Shown here in pieces: positions 1 through 7,280 of a stretch of 64,000 nt of DNA; position 1 is the first letter of the stretch; the number at the start of each line of letters is the position of its first letter. Source of the DNA: Varibaculum massiliense (GTDB taxonomy: Bacteria; Actinomycetota; Actinomycetes; Actinomycetales; Actinomycetaceae). The position numbers and the translations under genes were made by a program. The stretch spans positions 1 to 64,000 of the forward strand of contig NZ_FNWI01000004.1 in NCBI RefSeq assembly GCF_900106855.1. The letters are read 5' to 3'. The notes below the pieces were generated by a model. That model was not told the origin of the DNA. It was given only the letters and a program-made list of their open reading frames with translations, and ran no database searches.

Positions 1-2
1 CG

Positions 3-251
3 CTAGCCCCTTCTGGGCGAGCCGACGACGCTGTTGCGCTCGACCCATGCGACGAGCTCGTCGTGCAGCACGATGCCGTCGCGCGTCTTGCCGCCGATGT
101 AGCGGATTGGGAACGGGTCGTCGGGGTCTTTTGCGAGCCGGTACATGGCGTCGCGGCTGATGCGCAGCATCGCGCACGCCTCGTCGGCGCCGAATATCGC
201 GTTGGTCGATGCGATGAGCCTCACCTGGCTCCTGCTAGTGCTCTTGGTCAT
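3..251 (-). CDS. small helix-turn-helix DNA-binding protein (AlpA/excisionase-like)
   Basis: An 82-residue protein. Residues about 18-45 (AIFGADEACAMLRISRDAMY) form the winged-helix pattern of MerR/AlpA-type excisionase or small regulator proteins, followed by a G-K-T-R-D hinge and a V-x-L-H-D-E-L helix that closes the fold. The ATG at 251 was chosen because AAAGGAG lies a suitable distance upstream; the reading frame continues upstream, but the residues there look like random out-of-frame translation. It is the second of two consecutive small HTH genes on the same strand (the other is at 329-547), an arrangement common at the regulatory end of integrative elements and phages. The target is unknown; it could be an excision factor or a repressor. 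Confidence 0.7.
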   Translation of the reverse strand: MTKSTSRSQVRLIASTNAIFGADEACAMLRISRDAMYRLAKDPDDPFPIRYIGGKTRDGIVLHDELVAWVERNSVVGSPRRG

Positions 252-328
252 GGTCGTCCTCGAGCTCCTTTCGTCTCGAGGCTCCCTCGCGTGCCCGGCC
301 GCGGGCGGCTCCCGGGGCGGTCCCGCCG

Positions 329-547
329 TCATTTCCTGCCGCTCCTCGATTCGATGTAGGCGTCCACGGACGCCCTCGAAACCAGGAGCTTCCTTCCGAG
401 CCTGTACGAGTCGATCTCTCCCGACCAGATGAGGTCGTACGCCTTGTTTCGGCTCGCCCTCATGTACTCCTGCATCTCGATCACCGTCATCCATTCGTCC
501 CGATCTTGGCTTCCCTCGGGCGCGGCGCATTCGGCTGTGCGTGCCAT
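329..547 (-). CDS. excisionase-family helix-turn-helix protein
   Basis: A 72-residue protein with a complete excisionase-type HTH: W-M-T-V-I-E-M-Q-E-Y-M-R-A-S-R-N-K-A-Y-D is the recognition helix region, followed by a short wing (I-D-S-Y-R-L-G-R-K-L-L-V-S-R) and a terminal D-A-Y-I-E helix. This is the layout of proteins annotated as excisionase-family DNA-binding domains in integrative elements. The start at 547 follows GGAGGAA; an upstream in-frame ATG at 592 lacks a comparable site. It lies 77 bases upstream of the HTH gene at 3-251 on the same strand and probably shares its transcript. No integrase is present in the window, so a role in excision is inference; small regulator is the alternative. 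Confidence 0.75.
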   Translation of the reverse strand: MARTAECAAPEGSQDRDEWMTVIEMQEYMRASRNKAYDLIWSGEIDSYRLGRKLLVSRASVDAYIESRSGRK

Positions 548-749
548 GGTTCCTCCAATCTTCCCGTGCGGCACCGCGCGAGGACACCGCACGACACCGT
601 GTGCCTTTTCGTCTGCGCGACGATTGAACCGCCTGATGGCGATAAGTGAGCACGGCGCGAGCGGAGATGGGTCGAAGTGGGTCGAGCTGGTCGGGCCTTC
701 ACGAAACGGCCATGAGCCGCGTGCCTTAGCTCGCAGCTAAGTCCCTGAA

Positions 750-776
750 AAGTAAAAGGCGCCCATGCGGGCGCCT
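750..776 (-). terminator. rho-independent terminator on the minus strand
   Basis: A perfect 8-bp stem (757-764 pairs with 769-776, four-base loop) is followed on the minus strand by TTTTACTTTTC. It would end minus-strand transcription arriving from beyond 779, before the excisionase gene at 547. A small open frame ends at 779, immediately in front of it. Confidence 0.7.
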
Positions 777-778
777 GC

Positions 779-979
779 CTAGTGGCTGGAGTTGTTCGGT
801 TTTGGTTGGAATGCTTCTCTTCCGCGGTGCTGTCGTCCGGGGTCCGGCATCTGTCGTTCGCCTCTTCTGTCGTGTTTGATGTTGCGTGTTCTGCGAGCGA
901 CCTTGCGCAGGTTTTTCAGCCCGTTGCCCCAGGTGCACCCGGGTAAATGGTACCCACCCGCTGGGGCATGGTTCGCCAT
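779..979 (-). CDS. doubtful small basic open reading frame
   Basis: A 66-codon frame rich in Arg, Lys and His (for example N-L-R-K-V-A-R-R-T-R-N-I-K). Its only support is that its stop codon abuts the terminator hairpin at 757-776, which suggests that something on this strand is transcribed. There is no ribosome site before the ATG at 979 and no family is recognised. Another frame overlaps it (726-938), so this may equally be an untranslated RNA or chance. The minus-strand text at about 926-971 also contains nested complementary segments (GCCCCA / TGGGGC and GGGTA / TACCC). Confidence 0.2.
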   Translation of the reverse strand: MANHAPAGGYHLPGCTWGNGLKNLRKVARRTRNIKHDRRGERQMPDPGRQHRGREAFQPKPNNSSH

Positions 980-1058
980 AGCTAGCGTTTTGACAATGGG
1001 AGGCAGGCGAGCGGCGTAGACATTGGCGCCGAATCAGAGGCGAACGATGCCGCCTATC

Positions 1059-2354
1059 TCAACCCTGTGTCTTTCGATGGTTTTTGCCGCCAGCAGTTAT
1101 CACCCGGTAGAAAGTAAAGCCGTCTTCGTTTTGATAGGCCTGGAGTGTTGAATCGGTGCCACGAAGGGCATCTTCCAGTGCGGCGATTATCTCGCTTCCT
1201 TTCCCAGGTGAGGGTTCATTTGCCAATTCAGCCAAATAAAGACTTGCGAGGTTTGCATAGTCCTGTGGCGTCATGATGCTTGAATTGGATTCAGGGGTCG
1301 CTCTTTTTGTGGGGGAAGCCTCGTAAAGCGCGGCCGCTTTTGCATAATTCTTCGGTATCCATCTGCCGAATAGATACTCCCTTGCAAGGCACAGTTTCAT
1401 CGAGGGAGATTGCATTTCGGAAAGAATGGCATTGCCCCTATCGGCTGAGGCGTTCGAAATCAAGCCACGCAAATGTAATCCGGCATACTGGATTCGTTGA
1501 TACCACATGAGGCCATCTACGCCCCGTTTTTCAAAATAGTAGGCTGCCTTTTCGTAGTCGACGGGAGTGATTTCATCACCTGAATAATACGCATCAGCGA
1601 GGTTCGATGCTGCGAGCGTAAATCCTTCGGCCACTAATGCCTCATTGAAGCTGTGCCAAAGGTGGAAGGACGCGCGAGAGTCGTTAGGGAGTTTGCAGAT
1701 CCATTTCGGAAATGCGGCACCGTAGGCATTCAGGGGGTCGCGAGATGTTGCTATGTCATGTGCTTCGGTTTCCGCTTGTCGTTTTAGCTCCGCTATTTGC
1801 CCATAGCGCGCATCGTATTCCTCTCTGTTCCTTTCCCGCGTTTCTCGGATTGTCTTGGTGGACTCTTCGAAATACTCCTTGTAATGGTCTTCCTGCAGCG
1901 AGCCATTTGCGCTCTTCGCAAAAAGCTCTATGCGGTCCAGGGCCTCGCATGACCACGGTTTGACGTACTCCATGGGTTCGTTCGTCGATTCGTGCGAATC
2001 GTAGTTTTTGTCATCCACGATTTTTACGAAAAGCTCGTATTGCTCTTTAGAGAGCCATATGCCCAAGGGGTGAATGTGCAGGACGATCGTTCGCAGCGCG
2101 GTTAGGTCCCAGCTGCCCATGTCCATTTTCTCGAGACCAACGCGGTCAAGTGGCGCGGTTACCGCGTCATAGCTAGGCTTAAAGCGAGGGTTCTCGTCGC
2201 CCCTGCGGCGCGCCTCGTCGCAAATGGACTCAACCTGCCTTGCCCAGCTTTCACTATCCGGGCACCTTTCTTTGACCCATAGCTTTAAATACTCTTGGAT
2301 TATTCTTGTCGCGGTCTTTTTTACGTTGTAGATAATCTGGCTACTGTCGTTCAT
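1059..2354 (-). CDS. Sel1/TPR-repeat protein with possible HEPN-like N-terminal region
   Basis: A 431-residue cytoplasmic protein. The C-terminal half contains Sel1-like helical repeats: about 245-275 (LADAYYSGDE then DYEKAAYYFEK), about 315-350 (LCLAREYLFG then NYAKAAALYE) and about 365-385 (DYANLASLYLAEL), with the A-x-x-Y-x-x-G and A-x-x-x-Y/F-E/Y signatures. Residues 150-205 look like a charged coiled coil. The N-terminal 100 residues, with an M-D-x-x-x-x-D-L-T-A-L-x-x-I stretch at 77-90, faintly recall Swt1-type HEPN domains; that is a guess. The ATG at 2354 has GGAG upstream; the frame extends further, into the WYL gene, without sensible sequence. It lies 91 bases downstream of the WYL regulator on the same strand and is probably co-transcribed. 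Sel1 proteins usually act as protein-protein adaptors; the specific role is unknown. Confidence 0.75.
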   Translation of the reverse strand: MNDSSQIIYNVKKTATRIIQEYLKLWVKERCPDSESWARQVESICDEARRRGDENPRFKPSYDAVTAPLDRVGLEKMDMGSWDLTALRTIVLHIHPLGIWLSKEQYELFVKIVDDKNYDSHESTNEPMEYVKPWSCEALDRIELFAKSANGSLQEDHYKEYFEESTKTIRETRERNREEYDARYGQIAELKRQAETEAHDIATSRDPLNAYGAAFPKWICKLPNDSRASFHLWHSFNEALVAEGFTLAASNLADAYYSGDEITPVDYEKAAYYFEKRGVDGLMWYQRIQYAGLHLRGLISNASADRGNAILSEMQSPSMKLCLAREYLFGRWIPKNYAKAAALYEASPTKRATPESNSSIMTPQDYANLASLYLAELANEPSPGKGSEIIAALEDALRGTDSTLQAYQNEDGFTFYRVITAGGKNHRKTQG

Positions 2355-2445
2355 CTCTGCTCCGTCCCGCAGGTCAAAGCCTTTAAAAGGGTGTCTTTGC
2401 TCTCCGAATCGAGTCGATTGGGGTTGTTTTCTCGTTGGCGGCTTT

Positions 2446-3594
2446 TCAGGCCAATTGCAAAATAGCAGCTTCCAGTGCGGCTTTATAGCCCTCTGCGGCC
2501 GCTTCGTAATCTCGCATATAGGATTCGAAGTCGGAGGCGGCGGCATTCGGGAAGCTCCCGACCCATCGTTTTCCCTTCGGCTTCGCCGGCTTCACCGCGC
2601 CGTCCATCCCGAATAGCCACCTGAAAAAAGTGGGTGACAGCATCACGTTGACGCAGGCGTAGCCGACGACGTTGTCTCCGCCGCTCTCGTCGATATGGCA
2701 GAACTTGAGGTCGTGGCCGAACCTTTCGTAAACGTACTTGGCATGACTGCCGGAGACTTTGAGGAACAGCGTCCTGGCGGTGCCCGAGCCGAACATGTCG
2801 ATCCGCTGGCGCGTGTCCGCGACCACCCGCGTCCTCAGCGCCTCGACCTTTTCATAGTCCGACAGCGGCTTTCCGGTGACAACCGGGTCTACGATATCGT
2901 CTAGTCGGTGGAAGTAGGGGCTTGAGGAACCGCTTTCGTCGACATGCATGATCTCGAGGTAGTATCTGCCGAAGCTGAACACGATCGCCACCGGGTCCTC
3001 CTCGTACGGCCCGATTTTTACGGTCGATCCATTCATCAGGTGAACCTGCTTCTTGAAGGCCATCCTTTCGTTCGTCCGAATCGCTCGAGATGCGGCATGG
3101 AGGACGCCGAAAATCGCGTCAGTGTCCTTGCCGGCCTTGCGGTCGACGAACACGGTCTCCACGCTTTCGTCGACGTCATAGTCGGAAGAGAATGCAAGCA
3201 CCTTCGAGGAGATTTCGTCTTTCTGCCCCTCGCCGATGAAGGAGCTCGTCCCCAGCACGTCCGAGATGAGAATCGCCTCCTCGGACGACAAGGGCTTGTT
3301 CACGGCCCTGAACCCGACGTTCTCGCCGTGGCCTGGTATCGCTACGCGGATCCCCATTGGCATGCTTTCGCTTATCTGGTGTAGGTCCTTGAGGATGGCG
3401 TTCTCAGACGTCGACTTTTCGGAGCAGATGCCTATGACGCGCGCGATTTCCGATGCGGATATGCCCGTTCTCTCGTCAGTGAATCGGACGAGAAGGTCGA
3501 GGACGGACAGGATCCTGCTTCTCGATGTGCCGCTCGCTGCGAATCCGGATTCCTTTAACTCGGAGATCTCCTCCTCGGTGAATGTCCTAGACAT
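2446..3594 (-). CDS. WYL-domain transcriptional regulator
   Basis: A 382-residue protein. Residues about 23-75 form an N-terminal winged HTH (R-S-R-I-L-S-V-L-D-L-L-V-R-F-T-D with I-S-A-S-E-I-A). A central WYL domain has its hallmark around 208-216 (F-S-F-G-R-Y-Y-L-E-I, with R-Y-Y replacing W-Y-L), and a C-terminal WCX-like extension follows (about 250-320). WYL proteins sense nucleic-acid or nucleotide-like ligands and often control phage-defence loci. The start at 3594 is set by GGAGGG; the upstream ATG at 3627 has no ribosome site. It is divergent from the small membrane-protein genes at 3725 and 4049 and upstream of the Sel1 gene, so it probably controls one or both transcripts. Confidence 0.85.
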   Translation of the reverse strand: MSRTFTEEEISELKESGFAASGTSRSRILSVLDLLVRFTDERTGISASEIARVIGICSEKSTSENAILKDLHQISESMPMGIRVAIPGHGENVGFRAVNKPLSSEEAILISDVLGTSSFIGEGQKDEISSKVLAFSSDYDVDESVETVFVDRKAGKDTDAIFGVLHAASRAIRTNERMAFKKQVHLMNGSTVKIGPYEEDPVAIVFSFGRYYLEIMHVDESGSSSPYFHRLDDIVDPVVTGKPLSDYEKVEALRTRVVADTRQRIDMFGSGTARTLFLKVSGSHAKYVYERFGHDLKFCHIDESGGDNVVGYACVNVMLSPTFFRWLFGMDGAVKPAKPKGKRWVGSFPNAAASDFESYMRDYEAAAEGYKAALEAAILQLA

Positions 3595-3724
3595 GGCAGG
3601 CCCTCCATAAACAGCATTATTACCCATGAAATTGTAGGTAATCCAAGCCTGTCAAAGGAGACGAAATTCCGATGGCGGTTGAAAATAAGGGCCGAAGCAA
3701 TGGAAGAGAGCGAAGGAGGCAACC

Positions 3725-3949
3725 ATGAACAATGTTAGACAGGCGGTAGGCATCCCGACGATTTCGCCAATCGAAGCCGTAGCGGAGATGGCGTGCGATG
3801 ACGGAAAGAAGGCCCTCGGCTTTTCGCCGGAACAGCTGATTGCCGCTTGCGGCCTGGTTTTGATGGGCGTCGCGATTTTGGCCGTGTCGAACTACAGCCT
3901 CGCCATCGCCAAGGGGGATTTCAGGCTAGACCTGCGCCCTGCGTGCTAG
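3725..3949 (+). CDS. small single-pass membrane protein, unknown
   Basis: A 74-residue protein with a hydrophilic N-terminus (about 35 residues), one hydrophobic segment at about 38-58 (LIAACGLVLMGVAILAVSNY) and a short basic tail ending in Cys. GAAGGAGG lies right before the ATG, so translation is likely. No family is recognised. It begins 130 bases from the divergent WYL regulator and is followed after 99 bases by another gene with a membrane tail, suggesting a two-gene operon under WYL control. Small membrane proteins of this shape occur as effectors in toxin or abortive-infection systems, but that role here is only inferred from context. Confidence 0.65.
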   Translation: MNNVRQAVGIPTISPIEAVAEMACDDGKKALGFSPEQLIAACGLVLMGVAILAVSNYSLAIAKGDFRLDLRPAC

Positions 3950-4048
3950 GCGATACACCCACGAGAAAACAACAACCGTTGTTATGGGGTGCAGCGCCGG
4001 CGACGCGCGCCAAAGAATCAACGCTCGATTTGAATGATAGGAGACCAT

Positions 4049-4639
4049 ATGGAACGCAGCGATTTTCCTGAAGTTGGCACCAGGTTGACGTACGGGGAGG
4101 CGATCCCCGCATACAACCGCTTCGAGCGATCGATGCTTGAGAAGGTGTACGGGGCCGGGCTTCTGCCCGCGGTGGGGCTGTACGACCTGCTCTGGCAGCT
4201 TGAACTGCTCGCACGGAAGTTCGGAATAGAAAGCAAGGGGGCTTTCTCGAGGCTCAAGAGGGAGATCCGGTTGTTCTCGAGCGAGAGGACCGCTCTGGCG
4301 AACGGAGTGAACGGTGAGCGGTTCTACCTGCTGCAGGATGAATCGGCGCTCAGACAGCATGACGAGACGCACCTTTTCAAGGTCGGAATCGACGGGGGCA
4401 GGCTTGCCGGCGACCTCGACGAAGCCCTCGAGCTGCTTTCGAAAGAGTCCGCCAAGACCGATGAGTACGGCGACACGTATTCGCCTGATTGCCTGGAACG
4501 GGACTCCGACAGGCTGGGTAAAGACCCTTTCATGAAATGGGTCGGGATCGGGTTTTGCGCGATGATGGTCTGCTTCGGAATCTCGATGCTCGTCCATTCG
4601 ATCTTCCAAATCGGCTTCTGCTCCAAGTGGTTTATCTGA
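4049..4639 (+). CDS. unknown protein with C-terminal membrane anchor
   Basis: A 196-residue protein: about 160 mainly helical, charged residues (several E-x-x-x-x-L patterns, for example Y-D-L-L-W-Q-L-E-L-L-A-R-K) followed by one transmembrane helix at about 163-186 (WVGIGFCAMMVCFGISMLVH). The ATG at 4049 was chosen because AGGAG sits five bases upstream; an in-frame ATG at 4034 precedes that site. The tail-anchored layout suggests a cytoplasmic domain held at the inner face of the membrane. It follows the small membrane protein at 3725-3949 on the same strand. No family is recognised; the base composition matches the rest of the foreign element. Confidence 0.65.
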   Translation: MERSDFPEVGTRLTYGEAIPAYNRFERSMLEKVYGAGLLPAVGLYDLLWQLELLARKFGIESKGAFSRLKREIRLFSSERTALANGVNGERFYLLQDESALRQHDETHLFKVGIDGGRLAGDLDEALELLSKESAKTDEYGDTYSPDCLERDSDRLGKDPFMKWVGIGFCAMMVCFGISMLVHSIFQIGFCSKWFI

Positions 4640-4823
4640 TGCAGAAGCCATTGGACGAGCAGTCTTTCAAAAAAAATAGGCAGAATCGCTTTCACGATCC
4701 CGCCCCGCAAACCCGAGGGTTTCTAACTGGAACCTATTATGCAGCTAAGTGGCGTCTTATCAACCCCACCCGCGTAACAGACTCCATTGTCGGTAAACGC
4801 TCCGCCAAGGGCTGATCGCCTCT
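4640..4823. other. intergenic, convergent gene ends
   Basis: This stretch separates the plus-strand membrane-protein gene from the minus-strand DUF3800 gene. No hairpin with a T-run and no gene is recognisable. Confidence 0.4.
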
Positions 4824-5495
4824 CTAGACGAGCTTCTTGCGCGTCTCCTTCAGTATGCCCTTCTTGAAATCGGACCACTTGCCGAAGAACTTCTCGTCCG
4901 TCGCGGTGGCGGTGTGCTCCGCGTATTTGATTGCCGTGAGTTCCATGGTGCAGATGTAGTCCGCCGCCTGCGAAAGCCGGTACTCGGAGGGCTGCGCCGA
5001 TCGGTAGACGACGGCGTCCTTCGACAGCGCGTACTCGACCGCGCGATGGAGTGACTCGGCGATGGAGCGCTGGCCGTTGTCGTAGTAGACCTTGACCATA
5101 TCGTAGGATTGCAGCTCCGCGAGGTTGTCGAACAGGAAGTTCACGATATCCCTTCGCATCGCCCCCGCGAGCTTGTCGAGCGAGGCGAACTGCTTGGTCG
5201 CGTATGCGAAGGTGTGGTACTTTACGGGCATGTGGCGGAAGAAGACGCGGAACGAGCCGAGCATCATCTTGCGCGTCCTCAGGTCGAGCCCCGAGTACTG
5301 GTCCTTGCCGTTCATGAGCGGCGACGCATGGAAGGGTATGTCCGGGAGCCCCTTGGCGCGAAGGGCGCCCTCATATGCCGCGATCGAATTCGCGATGTTT
5401 TCGGATTGGTCGTGCATGACGACGGTGAGCAGGTAGTGGCGGTCGGAGAGGCCGTCGCTTCCCGACTCGTCGACGAAGATGCTGAGTTCTCGCAT
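4824..5495 (-). CDS. DUF3800-domain protein
   Basis: A 223-residue protein that begins R-E-L-S-I-F-V-D-E-S-G-S-D, the strongly conserved opening of DUF3800 proteins (acidic residues on a first beta strand of a presumed RNase H-like fold). It continues with H-Y-L-L-T-V-V at about 22 and a second acidic strand M-V-K-V-Y-Y-D-N-G-Q at about 130, and ends with a D-Y-I-C-T-M-E-L helix followed by a basic tail. The fold and acidic residues suggest metal-dependent nuclease activity, but no activity is established for most of the family. DUF3800 genes are frequent in mobile elements and defence islands. AGGAGAA precedes the ATG at 5495; an upstream in-frame ATG at 5540 falls beyond the terminator hairpin and was rejected. 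Confidence 0.85.
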   Translation of the reverse strand: MRELSIFVDESGSDGLSDRHYLLTVVMHDQSENIANSIAAYEGALRAKGLPDIPFHASPLMNGKDQYSGLDLRTRKMMLGSFRVFFRHMPVKYHTFAYATKQFASLDKLAGAMRRDIVNFLFDNLAELQSYDMVKVYYDNGQRSIAESLHRAVEYALSKDAVVYRSAQPSEYRLSQAADYICTMELTAIKYAEHTATATDEKFFGKWSDFKKGILKETRKKLV

Positions 5496-5511
5496 TGTTC
5501 TCCTGGATAAG

Positions 5512-5538
5512 AAAAAAGCCGGGGAAAACGTCCCCGGC
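5512..5538 (-). terminator. terminator-like hairpin before the DUF3800 gene
   Basis: An 8-bp G+C-rich stem (5518-5525 with 5531-5538, five-base loop) is followed on the minus strand by TTTTTTC. It lies only 17-43 bases upstream of the DUF3800 start. It either ends a minus-strand transcript from the gene-free region beyond, or attenuates the DUF3800 message. Confidence 0.65.
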
Positions 5539-6425
5539 ACTTGGAAGCCTTCCTAACGGAAAACCAATTACCTTATATCATGTACTGTCCGGAAATTCAA
5601 GGGAGCTCGAAGCGTTTCCAGACGTCGGCGGAATCCCAAAGCCCGCTCGCCAACTCATGGGCAAGCCACCTGAGACTACTCACTTCACCCGCGGACGACG
5701 AAGAGCTGCGACCTGCGGTTTTTCAACCAGCATGAAAGCCGCCCGCGTTGATTCACTTGCGATTGTAGCTGGCGGCTTGCGGGCAAAAGGGCGGTTGAGT
5801 TTCGAAACGGGCGTTTTCGGCGATATCGAGCCTCCAAAGGCGTCCCGCCGCGCCCTTTGGGACAAAAACAAAAACTCAAAGCCCTGAGTTTGAAAAAAGT
5901 TTTTAGAGTTGTCCCAGCTTTTGTCCCCGAAGCCGACGAAACGCGACATGGCGTCACCTGGCGGCACTCGATTCGATACGGCACCGAAAACTGGATGCAA
6001 CTGGAATGACGGGACGGCAGAACCGAAGCCATCGAGTGGGAGTAGTTTTCGACTTTTAGTCGCACGAGTGTGTTAGACCTAGCAATGTAGCCACTTTGTA
6101 CTCACCCCGCTTTTTTGGTCTTTTGTTTCGTAAAACTGCAGGTAGGGGTGGAGAGTGGCTGTTTCGGGAAGAAAAGGGACGCCGCAGCATCCCTGAAAAC
6201 GCTAAATACTCTGCTCTAACCCCTGAAGCGAGCCTTCTAGGCAGCGTAGTTGTTCTCGTCAATCTCGCCGGTCACAAGCTGATCCCTTATTCGGGGCTAA
6301 GTAACATTTTGTGTGTCTTTTGCTGGGCGTGTTGGGGTGGTTCAATGTCTTGCCCAGCCTTTGCGGATGTGTAGGGATCGGGTCTGCTGAGGGTTTGGTT
6401 GACAGTTTTTCTTCAAATTTTAGGT

Positions 6426-6447
6426 TGAAGCGTACTGGGTTTTGTTC
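6426..6447 (+). repeat. solo copy of the IS3-remnant end (direct repeat with 12947-12968)
   Basis: 22 bases, starting TGAAGCGTACTGGG, are identical to 12947-12968, where they lie just ahead of an IS3-family orfA. Partial similarity continues for a few more bases. No transposase follows here, so this looks like a leftover insertion-sequence terminus. Confidence 0.7.
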
Positions 6448-6466
6448 CGCTTCTTATACGGGGGTC

Positions 6467-6503
6467 AGTTGATTCAACTATGAGAACACTAAGTTGATGC
6501 AAC
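6467..6503. repeat. two palindromic AGTTGATKCAAC repeats 25 bases apart
   Basis: AGTTGATTCAAC (6467-6478, containing the perfect palindrome GTTGATTCAAC) recurs as AGTTGATGCAAC (6492-6503). They could be operator half-sites or terminal repeats of a lost element. They lie downstream of the antitoxin gene's stop codon. Confidence 0.4.
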
Positions 6504-6575
6504 GGTGCCCTCGGGATTTTCAGATTATCAATTCTTTTCCCGTAGCAAGCAAAAGACCATATAAACCGCTAAATC

Positions 6576-7280
6576 TCAGAAAAGTGAGTCCTGTCTCGCC
6601 TCGTCCTCATTATCTCCAGAGAATTCTTCCTGGCATTCCGGGTAGCCTACCATCAAGAATTTTTCGGGTTTTTCCAAAGCTGCCGCCAGAAGGTTTCGAC
6701 GGTATAGTCCGACAACTTTGGCTACTGATCGTGCTTGACAGTTGACTGATTTTTTAGGGTTGTATTCGATGTCAGTGAATGCGTCGAATTGGACAACCTC
6801 TCTCAACAGATCCTGTTTCCTCCAAAGGGCGGAAGCGTAGAGCCAGTCATAGAAGTACGTCTTTGGTTCTAAAGGGAATTCCCGGGTAAAAAACTTGAAT
6901 GCTAGAAGTTGGCCGCTACTCCTGAGTCGGGGGTCTCTCTTTGCGTCTCGACTCGATACCCTTAGGAGATCTTGAAAAGGTCCACCCAGCTCAAAAACTT
7001 TTGAAGCCTGAAATGCCGATTCAACCGAGTAGTCCCCAACGCCGGGTTGGTGGATCATCAAATTAAAAGCGCTGAGTCTAACTCCCAGTTCAAAGTTACC
7101 TTTGGATGATATCTCTAGCACCCGAAGTCCTGGATAGTCTTTCAAGAACGATTCATGCAAACTAGTGATCGAGCGTTGCTTCTGCTGGATAGAGAAGCCC
7201 GGGTGAAATTCAAATTCTGTATTCACTTCTGATACAAACGGGGCATCATGCGATGTCTTGAATACTGGCCTATTCGCCAT
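6576..7280 (-). CDS. NADAR-domain antitoxin of a DarT1-like system
   Basis: A 234-residue protein resembling DarT1-associated NADAR antitoxins (DUF6977-like). The N-terminus A-N-R-P-V-F, the beta strands around 18-30 (V-N-T-E-F-E-F-H-P-G-F), L-S-A-F-N-L-M at about 69, V-E-S-A-F-Q-A-S-K-V-F at about 88 (the counterpart of the YbiA/NADAR ligand loop), F-Y-D-W-L-Y at about 143 and N-P-K-K-S-V-N-C-Q-A-R-S near 175 all fit. Family knowledge: NADAR proteins remove ADP-ribose from guanine in DNA or RNA, reversing the toxin. The ATG at 7280 overlaps the toxin stop by 11 bases and has GAGG upstream, so the two are translationally coupled. The family name is recalled, not searched. Confidence 0.8.
   Translation of the reverse strand: MANRPVFKTSHDAPFVSEVNTEFEFHPGFSIQQKQRSITSLHESFLKDYPGLRVLEISSKGNFELGVRLSAFNLMIHQPGVGDYSVESAFQASKVFELGGPFQDLLRVSSRDAKRDPRLRSSGQLLAFKFFTREFPLEPKTYFYDWLYASALWRKQDLLREVVQFDAFTDIEYNPKKSVNCQARSVAKVVGLYRRNLLAAALEKPEKFLMVGYPECQEEFSGDNEDEARQDSLF

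Larger units (their letters stand above)
5541..6575. other. gene-free boundary region
   Basis: About 1 kb without a convincing gene on either strand; the open frames here lack ribosome sites and family features. Around 5860-5910 the DNA turns A-rich with complementary runs (AAAAACTC / GAGTTT and AAAAAAGTTTTT). After about 6050 the composition changes from the G+C-rich style of the foreign element to a more A+T-rich style, so an element end or deletion scar probably lies here. It also holds a solo IS-end-like sequence (6426-6447) and two related palindromes (6467-6503). Confidence 0.5.

Noticed and set aside
5940..6000. A GATTCGATACGG stretch recalling the T-arm of a tRNA or tmRNA (possible att site)
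   Set aside because: No acceptor stem, anticodon arm or CCA-type end could be paired around it.
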